Below, piece by piece: positions 1 through 5,628 of a stretch of 5,779 nucleotides of DNA; the stretch's first letter is position 1; the number at the start of each line of letters is the position of its first letter. The notes beneath the pieces were generated by a model. The model ran no database searches. It was not told where the DNA came from and worked only from the letters and a program-made list of their open reading frames with translations. The stretch comes from an uncultured Coriobacteriaceae bacterium. GTDB lineage: Bacteria; Actinomycetota; Coriobacteriia; Coriobacteriales; Eggerthellaceae. The position numbers and the translations under genes were made by a program. The DNA is taken from assembly GCA_902767025.1 (NCBI GenBank), contig CACXFZ010000126.1, positions 1-5,779 on the forward strand, written 5' to 3'.

Positions 1-1942
1 CAAAACCAACCTGTCCAAGGCCACGATGACCCTGTCGCCTACGACCTACACCTACGACGGCAACGACAAGAAGCCCAGCGTCACGGTAAAGGTGGGCAGC
101 ACCGTGGTTCCCGCCAGCGAGTACACGGTCAACTGGCCCAAGGACGTCAAGAGCGCCGGCAGCAAGTCGGTCACCGTGACCGCCAACAGCACGAGCCAGG
201 ACTACACCGGCACGTCCCCGGCCGGAAGCTACAAGATCGAACCCAAGAAGGTGAGCAAGCCCCTCGCCTCCAACAAGACCTACAACGGCAAGACCCAGAC
301 CGGTGTGGCCGCAGGCAGCGACTACACGGTCACCGGCGGCAGCGCCACCAACGTGGGCACCTACACCGCCAAGGCCGTGCTCAAGGACAAGAAGAACACC
401 ATCTGGGCCGACGGCACGACCGCGGACGCCTCCCTCATGTGGAGCATCACCCCCGTGCGCGAGAAGACCTGGGTGCGCGTCGACCTGGTCGACACCGCCA
501 CGAACAAGGCCGTGTACAAGACCAGCGACTGGGAGGGTTGGACCACCACGTCCATCACCGCGGTCTACGATGGCACAAGCCTGAAGAAGGAAGTCGACGC
601 CAAGTTGGCCGAAGCCAAGAAGGCCGGCTGGACGATCAAGGATCAGAGCGCCTGGGACGCCGTGGTCAAGGCCGGCACCTACCCTGCCGGCGGCACCGAG
701 AAAAACCCCAAGGTCGTCAAGATCACCATGACCAAGCCCAACAGCAGCGGTGGTGGCGGCACCACCCCCACCACGAAGAGCGACATCACCAAGCTCGACA
801 CGACCAAGCTGGGCGTGCAAAACACCTACACCTACACGGGCAGCCAGATCAAGCCCAAGCCCAAGGTGGTCGTCAACGGCAAGACCCTGGTGGAAGGCAA
901 GGATTACACGCTGTCCTACAAGAACAACGTGCAGGTTGGCAAGGGCCAGGTGATCATCACCGGCACGGGCAACTTCGTAGGCACCTACACCATGAACTTC
1001 AACATCGTGGCCGCCGCGAAGAAGGCCACGCGCCTGGGCGGCACCGACGCCTTCGACACGATGCGCAAGGTCGTCAACAGCGGATTCACCAGCGCAGACA
1101 CCGTGATCATCGCCACGAGCAACGGCTACTGGGACGCCCTGGCGGCATCCAGCCTGGCCGGCAAGCACAACGCGCCGGTGCTGCTCACCGACACCAACAA
1201 CCTCACCAAGGAAACGGCCGACATCATCAGCAATCTGGGTGCAAGCCGGGCGTTCGTGTGCGGCGGGCCGGCAGCGGTGAGCAACCGCGTATTCAACCAG
1301 GTGAAGGCACTGTGCAGCAACACCAAGCGCCTGGCCGGCGACGATGCCATCGGCACCGCCATCGCAATCGCCAAGGAAGTGGGCACGGCGCGCGCGGACA
1401 CCTGCATCATCGCCACGAGCAACGGCTACTGGGACGCCCTGTCGGCATCGCCCTACGCCTACTACCAGAAGGCCCCCATCTACCTGACCAACCCCGACGG
1501 CACGCTCAGCGCCGAAACGCTCAACGCCATCGCGGAAGCCGGCTACAGCCGTGCGGTCATCGCCGGCGGCCCCAAGGCCGTGAAGAGCTCGGTCAACGGC
1601 AACTTGGGCAACATCGGCATCCCCACCGTGCTGCGCAAGTCCGGCGACGACTGTTACGAGACGTCGGGTGCCTTCGCCGCGTGGGAGCTTGGCGAAGGGA
1701 TGCTCGCCAACAACATGGGCGTCGCCACCGCGAATGGCTACTGGGACGCCCTGACCGGCGGTGCCGTATGCGGCAAGAAGCGCGCCGTGCTGGTGCTGGC
1801 CGACGACCCGTTCCAGCACAACATCACCGGCTTCATGAGCAGGCACCGCAGCGCAATCCAGAACGCCTACGTCTTCGGCGGAGAGAAAGCAGTGGGCAAA
1901 AAGACCTTCAACGCGGTGAAGAGCATCATCGAGAAGAGCTAA
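1..1942 (+). CDS. Cell-surface protein with Ig-like modules and three C-terminal CWB2 repeats (5' partial)
   Basis: The reading frame is open to the left edge (first full codon at base 2, visible start KTNLSKAT), so the ATG at 26 is internal: it lacks a Shine-Dalgarno sequence and lies inside an Ig-like module. The true start and signal peptide are outside the window. Counting from that Met: Ig-like modules at about 1-73 and 74-144 (YTYDG, YNGK, NVGTYTAKAVL), an unassigned segment at 145-238, a SSGGGGTTPTT linker at about 240-250, an Ig-like module at 264-328 (YTYTGSQIKPK, GKDYTLSYKNN), then CWB2 repeats at 335-428, 434-526 and 536-632. Each repeat shows the RLxGxDAxxT-type opening, an (A)TxNGYWDAL core and a GGxxAV close. 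CWB2 triplets (PF04122) hold clostridial Cwp proteins non-covalently on anionic wall polymers, so a wall-anchored adhesin or structural protein is likely. No enzymatic domain is visible in the part seen. The stop TAA (1940-1942) is followed closely by a terminator. Family assignment is firm; biological role is unknown. Confidence 0.93.
   Translation, partial: KTNLSKATMTLSPTTYTYDGNDKKPSVTVKVGSTVVPASEYTVNWPKDVKSAGSKSVTVTANSTSQDYTGTSPAGSYKIEPKKVSKPLASNKTYNGKTQTGVAAGSDYTVTGGSATNVGTYTAKAVLKDKKNTIWADGTTADASLMWSITPVREKTWVRVDLVDTATNKAVYKTSDWEGWTTTSITAVYDGTSLKKEVDAKLAEAKKAGWTIKDQSAWDAVVKAGTYPAGGTEKNPKVVKITMTKPNSSGGGGTTPTTKSDITKLDTTKLGVQNTYTYTGSQIKPKPKVVVNGKTLVEGKDYTLSYKNNVQVGKGQVIITGTGNFVGTYTMNFNIVAAAKKATRLGGTDAFDTMRKVVNSGFTSADTVIIATSNGYWDALAASSLAGKHNAPVLLTDTNNLTKETADIISNLGASRAFVCGGPAAVSNRVFNQVKALCSNTKRLAGDDAIGTAIAIAKEVGTARADTCIIATSNGYWDALSASPYAYYQKAPIYLTNPDGTLSAETLNAIAEAGYSRAVIAGGPKAVKSSVNGNLGNIGIPTVLRKSGDDCYETSGAFAAWELGEGMLANNMGVATANGYWDALTGGAVCGKKRAVLVLADDPFQHNITGFMSRHRSAIQNAYVFGGEKAVGKKTFNAVKSIIEKS
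1028..1921 (+). repeat. Three tandem CWB2 (cell wall binding repeat 2) units in the first surface protein
   Basis: The units lie at about 1028-1309, 1325-1603 and 1631-1921, roughly 95 residues each. Each has an Arg-Leu-Gly/Ala-Gly-Asp opening, a TSNGYWDAL or TANGYWDAL core and a GGPxAV or GGEKAV end. The units have individual signatures: SSLAGKHNAPVLLTDT in the first, SPYAYYQKAPIYL in the second, AVCGKKRAVLVLADD in the third. Three copies is the usual number in known CWB2 anchors, where the repeats pack together to form one polymer-binding module. Confidence 0.9.
1106..1441 (+). repeat. 36-bp perfect direct repeat, copies exactly 300 bp apart, inside the CWB2 array
   Basis: Bases 1106-1141 and 1406-1441 are identical and encode the same 12 residues, IIATSNGYWDAL, in repeats 1 and 2. 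An 18-nt part of it (GGCTACTGGGACGCCCTG) recurs at 1736-1753 in repeat 3. Flanking sequence diverges quickly. The identity could reflect local gene conversion, or constrained protein sequence combined with strong codon preference. It is in frame and offers a substrate for loss or gain of one 100-codon unit. Confidence 0.9.
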
Positions 1943-1967
1943 GCAAGCACGCGACAAGAGCGAAACC

Positions 1968-2004
1968 GCGGGGCCTGGCACGAACGCCGGGCCCCGCTTC
2001 TTAT
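1968..2004 (+). terminator. Strong intrinsic terminator after the first surface-protein gene
   Basis: A 12-bp stem pairs 1968-1979 with 1986-1997 (GCGGGGCCTGGC against GCCGGGCCCCGC, one T-G wobble) around a 6-nt loop, ACGAAC. It is followed by TTCTTAT (1998-2004). It starts 25 bp after the stop codon. The very GC-rich stem and short U-rich tail fit Rho-independent termination, so the downstream transglutaminase-like gene probably has its own promoter. Confidence 0.88.
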
Positions 2005-2018
2005 GGGACCCGTCTATT

Positions 2019-2046
2019 TGCGCTCGTGCAAGCAGGCGCGAGCGCA
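2019..2046 (+). other. 11-bp hairpin of unknown role between terminator and promoter
   Basis: TGCGCTCGTGC (2019-2029) pairs with GCGCGAGCGCA (2036-2046), with one T-G wobble, around the loop AAGCAG. No T-run follows on the + strand and none follows on the - strand, so a terminator role is poorly supported. It lies about 57 bp upstream of the next start codon and could be a regulator site, a second transcription barrier or chance in GC-rich DNA. Confidence 0.5.
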
Positions 2047-2061
2047 TGGACTCTGGGCGCA

Positions 2062-2083
2062 CGCGTTACCCTTCTGTAACGCG
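2062..2083. promoter_or_regulatory. Candidate operator: 8-bp perfect inverted repeat upstream of the transglutaminase-like gene
   Basis: CGCGTTAC (2062-2069) and GTAACGCG (2076-2083) are perfect reverse complements separated by CCTTCT. The dyad centre is about 30 bp upstream of the ATG and covers the expected -35 region. This is where a dimeric helix-turn-helix repressor would block RNA polymerase. No regulator gene is in the window and I do not recognise the motif as belonging to a named regulator. As RNA it would be a hairpin without a U-tract, so an operator is the better reading. Confidence 0.45.
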
Positions 2084-2096
2084 AACCTGGTAGAAT
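2066..2096 (+). promoter_or_regulatory. Candidate promoter giving a leaderless transcript of the transglutaminase-like gene
   Basis: TAGAAT (2091-2096) matches the -10 consensus at 5 of 6 positions and ends 6 bp before the ATG at 2103, so a start point 7 bp past the box is the A of the ATG itself. The -35 element is poor: TTACCC (2066-2071) needs a 19-bp spacer. There is no Shine-Dalgarno sequence before 2103, which supports a leaderless message, a mode common in actinobacteria. A weak -35 overlapping an inverted repeat fits regulated expression. The position is seen; promoter activity is inferred. Confidence 0.5.
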
Positions 2097-2102
2097 GCGT
2101 CC

Positions 2103-4886
2103 ATGACGAAAACAATGTGGCATATCGGCATCATCCTGCTCGCCGCTCTGGCCCTTGCCCTGGGAGCGCTGCCCTGGACCGCCTACGGAGACAACACCGA
2201 CGAAGAGCTCGACTGCATATACCTGGAAGTGCCCCTGAACCAGAGCGGTGCAGGGTCGAACCTGCCCGACGATTCGACGGCGCAGATCGACGAGGGCGTC
2301 GTCCTGCTGTCTGCCCCTCGGGCGCGCTCCTATCCGGTCGAGGGCTCGAAGGCAGACCTGCTGAAGGCCCGCCTGCACACCCAGCTGACGGCGATGGTCG
2401 AAACCATCAACGTGCGCGACCTGCACATCAAGCGCAACTCGGTGGACATCGGGGCGCTGTACAAGGAAGTGGTCGACAGCGACCCGGACCTGTTCTACGT
2501 GACCAGCGGCCTCATCTGCCGCTACAACACGAACAAGTCGAGCCCCACATACGGCGAGATCGCCGAGATCTCCCCCGCCGCCAACTACGAGCCCGTCGTC
2601 GATCCTGCCACGGGCAAGACCAGCTACAAGATCACGCAGGCCTACGCGTTCACGCGCAACCAGGCCGCGGAGATGAAAGCGTCCTACGAGGAAGCGATGC
2701 AGGATGCGCTGTCGTGGATCCCCGAAGGCGCCACCGACCTGCAGAAGGCCAAGGCCATCCACGACTGGCTGCTGGACCATTGCTCGTACAACCACGAAGC
2801 TGCCGCCAGCACGCCGAGCGACTACGGCTGGGAGCCATGGACGTCGTACAGCGGCCTGGTCACGGGCAGCCCCGTGTGCCAGGGTTACGCGCTGGCCTTC
2901 CTGGCCTGCATGAACCGCGCCGGCGTGGAGGCTTCCTACGTCACCGACAAGGCGTCGAACCCCGACCACGGGTGGAACCGCGTCCAAGTGGACGGGGACT
3001 GGTACAACCTCGACGTCACCTACGACGACAGCGACACCTACGAGGAAACGCATTTCTTCATGAAAAGCGACGAGTGGTGGACCGCCAACCCCGACCCTGC
3101 CGGCTATCATCTGGAATGGCACCCGGCAGGCGAGGCGGGCACCAACACCCAGTACGACGAGGACGCCTCCTGGACCCGCTACACCGAGCCGGCCTCGTCG
3201 GCGGCGGTCGTGCAATCGTTCACGCTGAACTGGCCCGAAGCCGCGACGATGACCTTCGACGGCACCATCGATCTGGCAATCGACTCCGTCGAGCCGGCCG
3301 ATGCGAACACCGGCTTGGCCGTGTGGTCGTCAAGCGATCCGGCCATCGCGACGGTGGACAACGCCGGGCGGGTCACCGCAGGAACCACACCGGGCACCGC
3401 CACCATCACCTGCATGCTGGGCGAGGCCACCTGCACGTTCACCGCCACTGTGCTGGGCGACATCTCCCTGGATGCCTTCGACTTCCAAGTCGGCCAAACC
3501 GAGTTCTACTACACGGGAGAAAGCCAGTCCCCCACGCTCGAGCAGCACCTGCTCCATGCCGATTCGGGCGATCTGGTGCTCGAAGAGGGCGTGGACTACA
3601 CGATCGTCCTGCCCGAGGACTCCACGTCGGTGGGAGAAAAGACGATGACCGTGAAGGGCACGGGATCGTACACGCAGGAGCGCACGTTCGCCTACCGCAT
3701 CGTCGCCAATGACAAGACCGCCCTGGAGGCCGCCCTGGCCCAAGCCCGCGAAGAGCAGCCCACCGCCACCGCAAGCTCCACCGGCGCCGACGTCGCCAAG
3801 GACAAGCTGTGGGTTCCCACACGCGTGGCCCAGGACCTGCAAAGCGCCATGGATAGGGCCGCAAAGCTTCTGGCGACCAAGGATGCCACCGCCCAGGAAA
3901 TCGACGAGGCCACTCGGGCGCTGCGCAAGGCGACCGAGGCCTACACCGCCGCGAAGAAGCCCGGCACGAAGCCGGCCACGTGGAAGCGCCTGTGGGGCGA
4001 CACCGCGCTGGACACCATGTCGGCCATCGCGCGTGAAGGGTGGTCGGGCAGCAAGGTTGCCATCCTGGCGACCAGCCAGGGCCACTGGGACGCCCTGAGC
4101 GCCAGTGCGCTCGCCGGCCAGCATGGCGCACCGGTGCTGATGACCGACACCGCCACGCTCTCGAACCAGGCGCGCACGCAGCTTGCCCGCCTGAAACCCG
4201 CGACCGTCTACATCTGCGGCGGGGTTGCCGCCGTCTCCCCCGCCGTGGAGCAGCAGGTGCGCAGCATGGGCATCAAGGTGGTGCGCCTCGCGGGCGACAC
4301 GGCCATCGGCACAGCGTGCGAGATCGCCGACTCCCTGGCGAACCCGAGCAAGACCTGCATCGTGGCGACCCTGGACACCTACCAGGACGCGCTCTCCATA
4401 AGCCCCTATGCCTACGCCAACCAGACGCCCATCTACCTGTGCGACAAATCGGGGCTCGACGCCCAGACCAAGGCGAGCATCGCCGCACGTGGGTTCACCT
4501 CGGCCGTGATCGTCGGGGGCTTCGCCGCCGTTCCCCAATCGGTGACCAACCAGCTCGCGCAACTGGGCTGCACGGTCAAGCGCCTGGGCGGGCAGGACGC
4601 CTACGACACCTCGGGCCTGATCGCCTCCTGGGAGCTCACGCAGGGCATGCAGGCGAACCGCCTGGCCATCGCCACGTGCACCGGCGGCTACTGGGACGCG
4701 CTGTGCGGCGCAGCGCTGTGCGGCAAGAACAATGCGGTCCTGCTGCTGGCTGACGACGCGAACCGCACCACCATCAACGGATTCGCCCGCGAGAACGGCT
4801 CCCAGGTGCTGCAAGGGTACGTGTTCGGAGGCACCGCCGCCGTATCCCAGGCGACCTTCGACGCGGCCAAGAAGGCCGTAAGCTAG
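2103..4886 (+). CDS. Exported transglutaminase-like protein with Ig-like domains, FIVAR-like spacer and three CWB2 wall-binding repeats
   Basis: 927 residues. An in-frame TAG at 2091-2093 excludes any start upstream of 2103; Met5 (2115) is a weaker alternative. Residues 1-29 are a signal peptide (hydrophobic 8-23, likely cut after AYG). Residues about 80-205 resemble the region that precedes the catalytic domain in clostridial transglutaminase-like proteins (DPDLFYV). Residues 213-310 are the transglutaminase-like core with an intact triad: Cys259 in PVCQGYA, His289 in DHGWNRV, Asp304 in YNLDVTYDD. Then come a Big_2-type Ig domain (371-451, VWSSSDPAIATVDNAGRVTAG), a second Ig-like module (457-534, FYYTG, GVDYTIVLP), a helical FIVAR-like segment (536-617) and CWB2 repeats at 628-720, 727-820 and 826-925. 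The enzyme should act outside the cell, anchored on wall polymer. Family members make or break amide bonds or act as proteases; the substrate here cannot be read. Ig and FIVAR modules probably space the catalytic head from the wall. It sits alone between terminators. Confidence 0.93.
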   Translation: MTKTMWHIGIILLAALALALGALPWTAYGDNTDEELDCIYLEVPLNQSGAGSNLPDDSTAQIDEGVVLLSAPRARSYPVEGSKADLLKARLHTQLTAMVETINVRDLHIKRNSVDIGALYKEVVDSDPDLFYVTSGLICRYNTNKSSPTYGEIAEISPAANYEPVVDPATGKTSYKITQAYAFTRNQAAEMKASYEEAMQDALSWIPEGATDLQKAKAIHDWLLDHCSYNHEAAASTPSDYGWEPWTSYSGLVTGSPVCQGYALAFLACMNRAGVEASYVTDKASNPDHGWNRVQVDGDWYNLDVTYDDSDTYEETHFFMKSDEWWTANPDPAGYHLEWHPAGEAGTNTQYDEDASWTRYTEPASSAAVVQSFTLNWPEAATMTFDGTIDLAIDSVEPADANTGLAVWSSSDPAIATVDNAGRVTAGTTPGTATITCMLGEATCTFTATVLGDISLDAFDFQVGQTEFYYTGESQSPTLEQHLLHADSGDLVLEEGVDYTIVLPEDSTSVGEKTMTVKGTGSYTQERTFAYRIVANDKTALEAALAQAREEQPTATASSTGADVAKDKLWVPTRVAQDLQSAMDRAAKLLATKDATAQEIDEATRALRKATEAYTAAKKPGTKPATWKRLWGDTALDTMSAIAREGWSGSKVAILATSQGHWDALSASALAGQHGAPVLMTDTATLSNQARTQLARLKPATVYICGGVAAVSPAVEQQVRSMGIKVVRLAGDTAIGTACEIADSLANPSKTCIVATLDTYQDALSISPYAYANQTPIYLCDKSGLDAQTKASIAARGFTSAVIVGGFAAVPQSVTNQLAQLGCTVKRLGGQDAYDTSGLIASWELTQGMQANRLAIATCTGGYWDALCGAALCGKNNAVLLLADDANRTTINGFARENGSQVLQGYVFGGTAAVSQATFDAAKKAVS
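3984..4877 (+). repeat. Three tandem CWB2 units in the transglutaminase-like protein
   Basis: Units cover residues about 628-720, 727-820 and 826-925. Unit 1 carries ATSQGHWDALSASALAGQH and GGVAAV; unit 2 carries ATLDTYQDALSISPYAY and GGFAAV; unit 3 carries GGYWDALCGAALCGK and GGTAAV. Unit 2 has lost the Gly-Tyr-Trp core seen in the other protein (TYQDAL instead of GYWDAL). Each unit resembles the unit in the same position of the upstream surface protein more than its own neighbours. Confidence 0.88.
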
Positions 4887-4939
4887 CCCACATCGGGAGG
4901 CTTCAATCTGCGGGTTCCCGCCCCGCACGCACCGTCCGC

Positions 4940-4979
4940 CCCGCATCGCCAATCTGCGATTTTCGGGCCTGCCACTTTT
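4940..4979 (+). terminator. Weak terminator candidate after the transglutaminase-like gene
   Basis: ATCGC (4945-4949) pairs with GCGAT (4956-4960) around CAATCT, and CCCG (4940-4943) can pair with CGGG (4964-4967) across a small internal loop, giving about 9 bp in all. T-rich stretches follow at 4960-4963 and 4976-4979. An earlier small palindrome, GCGGGTTCCCGC (4910-4921), has no T-run. The rest of the 209-bp spacer holds no gene that I can support. Confidence 0.35.
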
Positions 4980-5040
4980 GCCTGAAATGACCCCGTTTGG
5001 CGAACCATACGCACCCCATCCCCGGCGTGCTCAAGTTATT

Positions 5041-5049
5041 TGCTATCGT
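5041..5049 (+). promoter_or_regulatory. Candidate extended -10 promoter for the NifX-like gene
   Basis: TGCTATCGT reads as an extended -10 (TGn followed by TATCGT) in the only AT-richer patch of this spacer. The predicted transcript start is near 5056, giving a leader of about 40 nt that carries the Shine-Dalgarno sequence. No good -35 box is found 17 bp upstream. TCAAGT occurs on both sides of the element (5031-5036 and 5050-5055), possibly by chance. Confidence 0.3.
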
Positions 5050-5081
5050 TCAAGTCGGAAAATCCACAGGCGCAGGTTCTT

Positions 5082-5092
5082 GGAAGGAGGGG
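5082..5092 (+). promoter_or_regulatory. Strong Shine-Dalgarno sequence that fixes the start of the NifX-like gene
   Basis: GGAAGGAGGGG contains a full AGGAGG (5085-5090) ending 5 nt before the ATG at 5096. It decides in favour of this start over an in-frame ATG at 4997, which has no such signal and would add 33 residues unrelated to the family fold. Confidence 0.85.
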
Positions 5093-5095
5093 CGC

Positions 5096-5431
5096 ATGAG
5101 GATAGCCGTAGCGAGCGATGGCCTGGACGTGGCCGACGACTTTTTGCAAAGCAGGAACTTCAACTACTACACGACGCAAAGCTTCGAGCTCGCCGACTCC
5201 AAGAACATCCCCGCGGAGGGCATCACCTGCGAGGAATACGCGTCGTTGATGGAGCAGATCGGCATCGATGCCCTCATCTGCAACGGCATCACCCCGGCCT
5301 GCAAGATTGCTTTCGAGGACGCGGGCATCACGGTGGCCGAAGGGGTGAAGGGAAACGCGCTCGAGGCGGCGCAGGACTTCCTGACCGACCAGGCCAACCA
5401 CCTCGACACCGCCCAGGACGACGACGATTAG
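5096..5431 (+). CDS. NifB/NifX-type dinitrogenase iron-molybdenum cofactor-binding domain protein
   Basis: 111 residues, the usual size for the single-domain members of this family (PF02579, COG1433-like). The N-terminus MRIAVASDGLDVADDF is the typical first strand and loop. The middle, MEQIGIDALICNGI (about 52-65), and PACKIAFEDAGITVAEGVKG (about 67-86) match the strand-loop-helix-strand pattern that ends in an AGI-V--GV-G motif. Family proteins bind or carry iron-sulfur or iron-molybdenum cofactors, and many occur far from nitrogenase in anaerobes with unknown roles. Here the usual HFG-H/C loop after the first strand is replaced by DFLQSRNF. Cysteines are at 45, 62 and 69, and the C-terminus is an acidic tail, DTAQDDDD. 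No nif, hydrogenase or cofactor genes are adjacent, and the downstream neighbour is an insertion sequence. Family is fairly sure; metal binding and partner are unknown. Confidence 0.85.
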   Translation: MRIAVASDGLDVADDFLQSRNFNYYTTQSFELADSKNIPAEGITCEEYASLMEQIGIDALICNGITPACKIAFEDAGITVAEGVKGNALEAAQDFLTDQANHLDTAQDDDD

Positions 5432-5451
5432 CCCACGTTTGAAGGGTTATA

Positions 5452-5497
5452 GGCAAGAATGTGTGTCCGTTCTCGTCGATGAGCGCCAGGTCAGACG
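5452..5497 (+). repeat. IS-end repeat unit, copy 1
   Basis: GGCAAGAATGTGTGTCCG (5452-5469), 17 unrelated bases, then CAGGTCAGACG (5487-5497). The same two blocks with the same 17-nt spacing recur exactly 90 bp downstream. This copy is the outer one and lies 20 bp after the NifX-like stop codon. Confidence 0.85.
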
Positions 5498-5541
5498 AAT
5501 AAAATGTCCGTTTTAAAAATCGGCCCAGGTTTTAACAAGGC
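5498..5541. other. AT-rich patch between the two IS-end repeats
   Basis: This stretch is much richer in A and T than its surroundings. It includes AATGTCCG (5503-5510), which is like a shortened end block, followed by the near-palindrome CCGTTTTAAAAATCGG (5508-5523) and a second TTTTAA at 5530-5535. There is no gene. It may be subterminal IS sequence or a remnant of another insertion. Confidence 0.5.
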
Positions 5542-5587
5542 GGCAAGAATGTGTGTCCGCCCAAACCTTGACGCCGCAGGTCAGACG
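5542..5587 (+). repeat. IS-end repeat unit, copy 2
   Basis: GGCAAGAATGTGTGTCCG (5542-5559) and CAGGTCAGACG (5577-5587) are identical to copy 1, while the 17 bases between them differ. The second block covers the position expected for the -35 box of the transposase promoter, so a protein binding it could regulate transposase transcription. Confidence 0.85.
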
Positions 5588-5603
5588 CTTCGTTTCCCTT
5601 CCT

Positions 5604-5609
5604 TATATT
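5604..5609 (+). promoter_or_regulatory. Candidate -10 box of the transposase promoter
   Basis: TATATT fits the -10 consensus well (5 of 6). At a 17-bp spacer the -35 position is TCAGAC (5581-5586), part of repeat copy 2, which is a poor match. A TTGACG at 5568-5573 is too far away (30 bp). The predicted transcript start is near 5616, leaving a leader of about 12 nt. Confidence 0.4.
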
Positions 5610-5628
5610 CCGTAGTTCAATTACGGGA
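5608..5628 (+). promoter_or_regulatory. Hairpin covering the transposase ribosome-binding region
   Basis: TTCCGTAGT (5608-5616) can pair with ATTACGGGA (5620-5628), two wobble pairs, loop TCA. The right arm includes the bases before the ATG and the A of the ATG. The left arm overlaps the -10 box, so a transcript started at about 5616 would lack it, whereas read-through transcripts from upstream would contain the full hairpin. Confidence 0.45.

Noticed and set aside
26..28. ATG at 26 as the start of the first gene
   Set aside because: The frame is open to the window edge with continuous Ig-like sequence before it and no Shine-Dalgarno sequence, so the gene is 5' truncated by the window.
439..2079. 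546-codon + frame overlapping the first surface-protein gene
   Set aside because: Out-of-frame His/Arg/Gln-rich translation that crosses the terminator; no domain is visible.
2001..3215. 404-codon open frame on the - strand
   Set aside because: It runs through the promoter region and terminator edge of the + strand genes and has low-complexity Val/Arg/Gly composition typical of antisense shadows.
2003..3712. 569-codon + frame overlapping the transglutaminase-like gene
   Set aside because: Arg-rich shadow translation with no motif; the other frame has a signal peptide and catalytic triad.
4909..4927. GC-rich dyad after the transglutaminase-like gene as a terminator
   Set aside because: The stem competes with a shorter nested palindrome and has no T-run after it; the dyad at 4940-4967 is a better, though weak, candidate.
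3330..4952. 540-codon open frame on the - strand opposite the transglutaminase-like gene
   Set aside because: GC-rich shadow frame: rich in Arg/Gly, no recognisable domain, no start signal, and the opposite strand has clear family motifs throughout.
4997..5095. Upstream ATG that would extend the NifX-like protein by 33 residues
   Set aside because: No ribosome-binding site there; the family fold begins exactly at the ATG at 5096, which has a strong Shine-Dalgarno sequence.
5452..5587. The two repeat units as a CRISPR fragment
   Set aside because: Only two copies of a split motif whose internal 17 nt vary, with no cas genes; the position before a transposase fits IS-end structure better.
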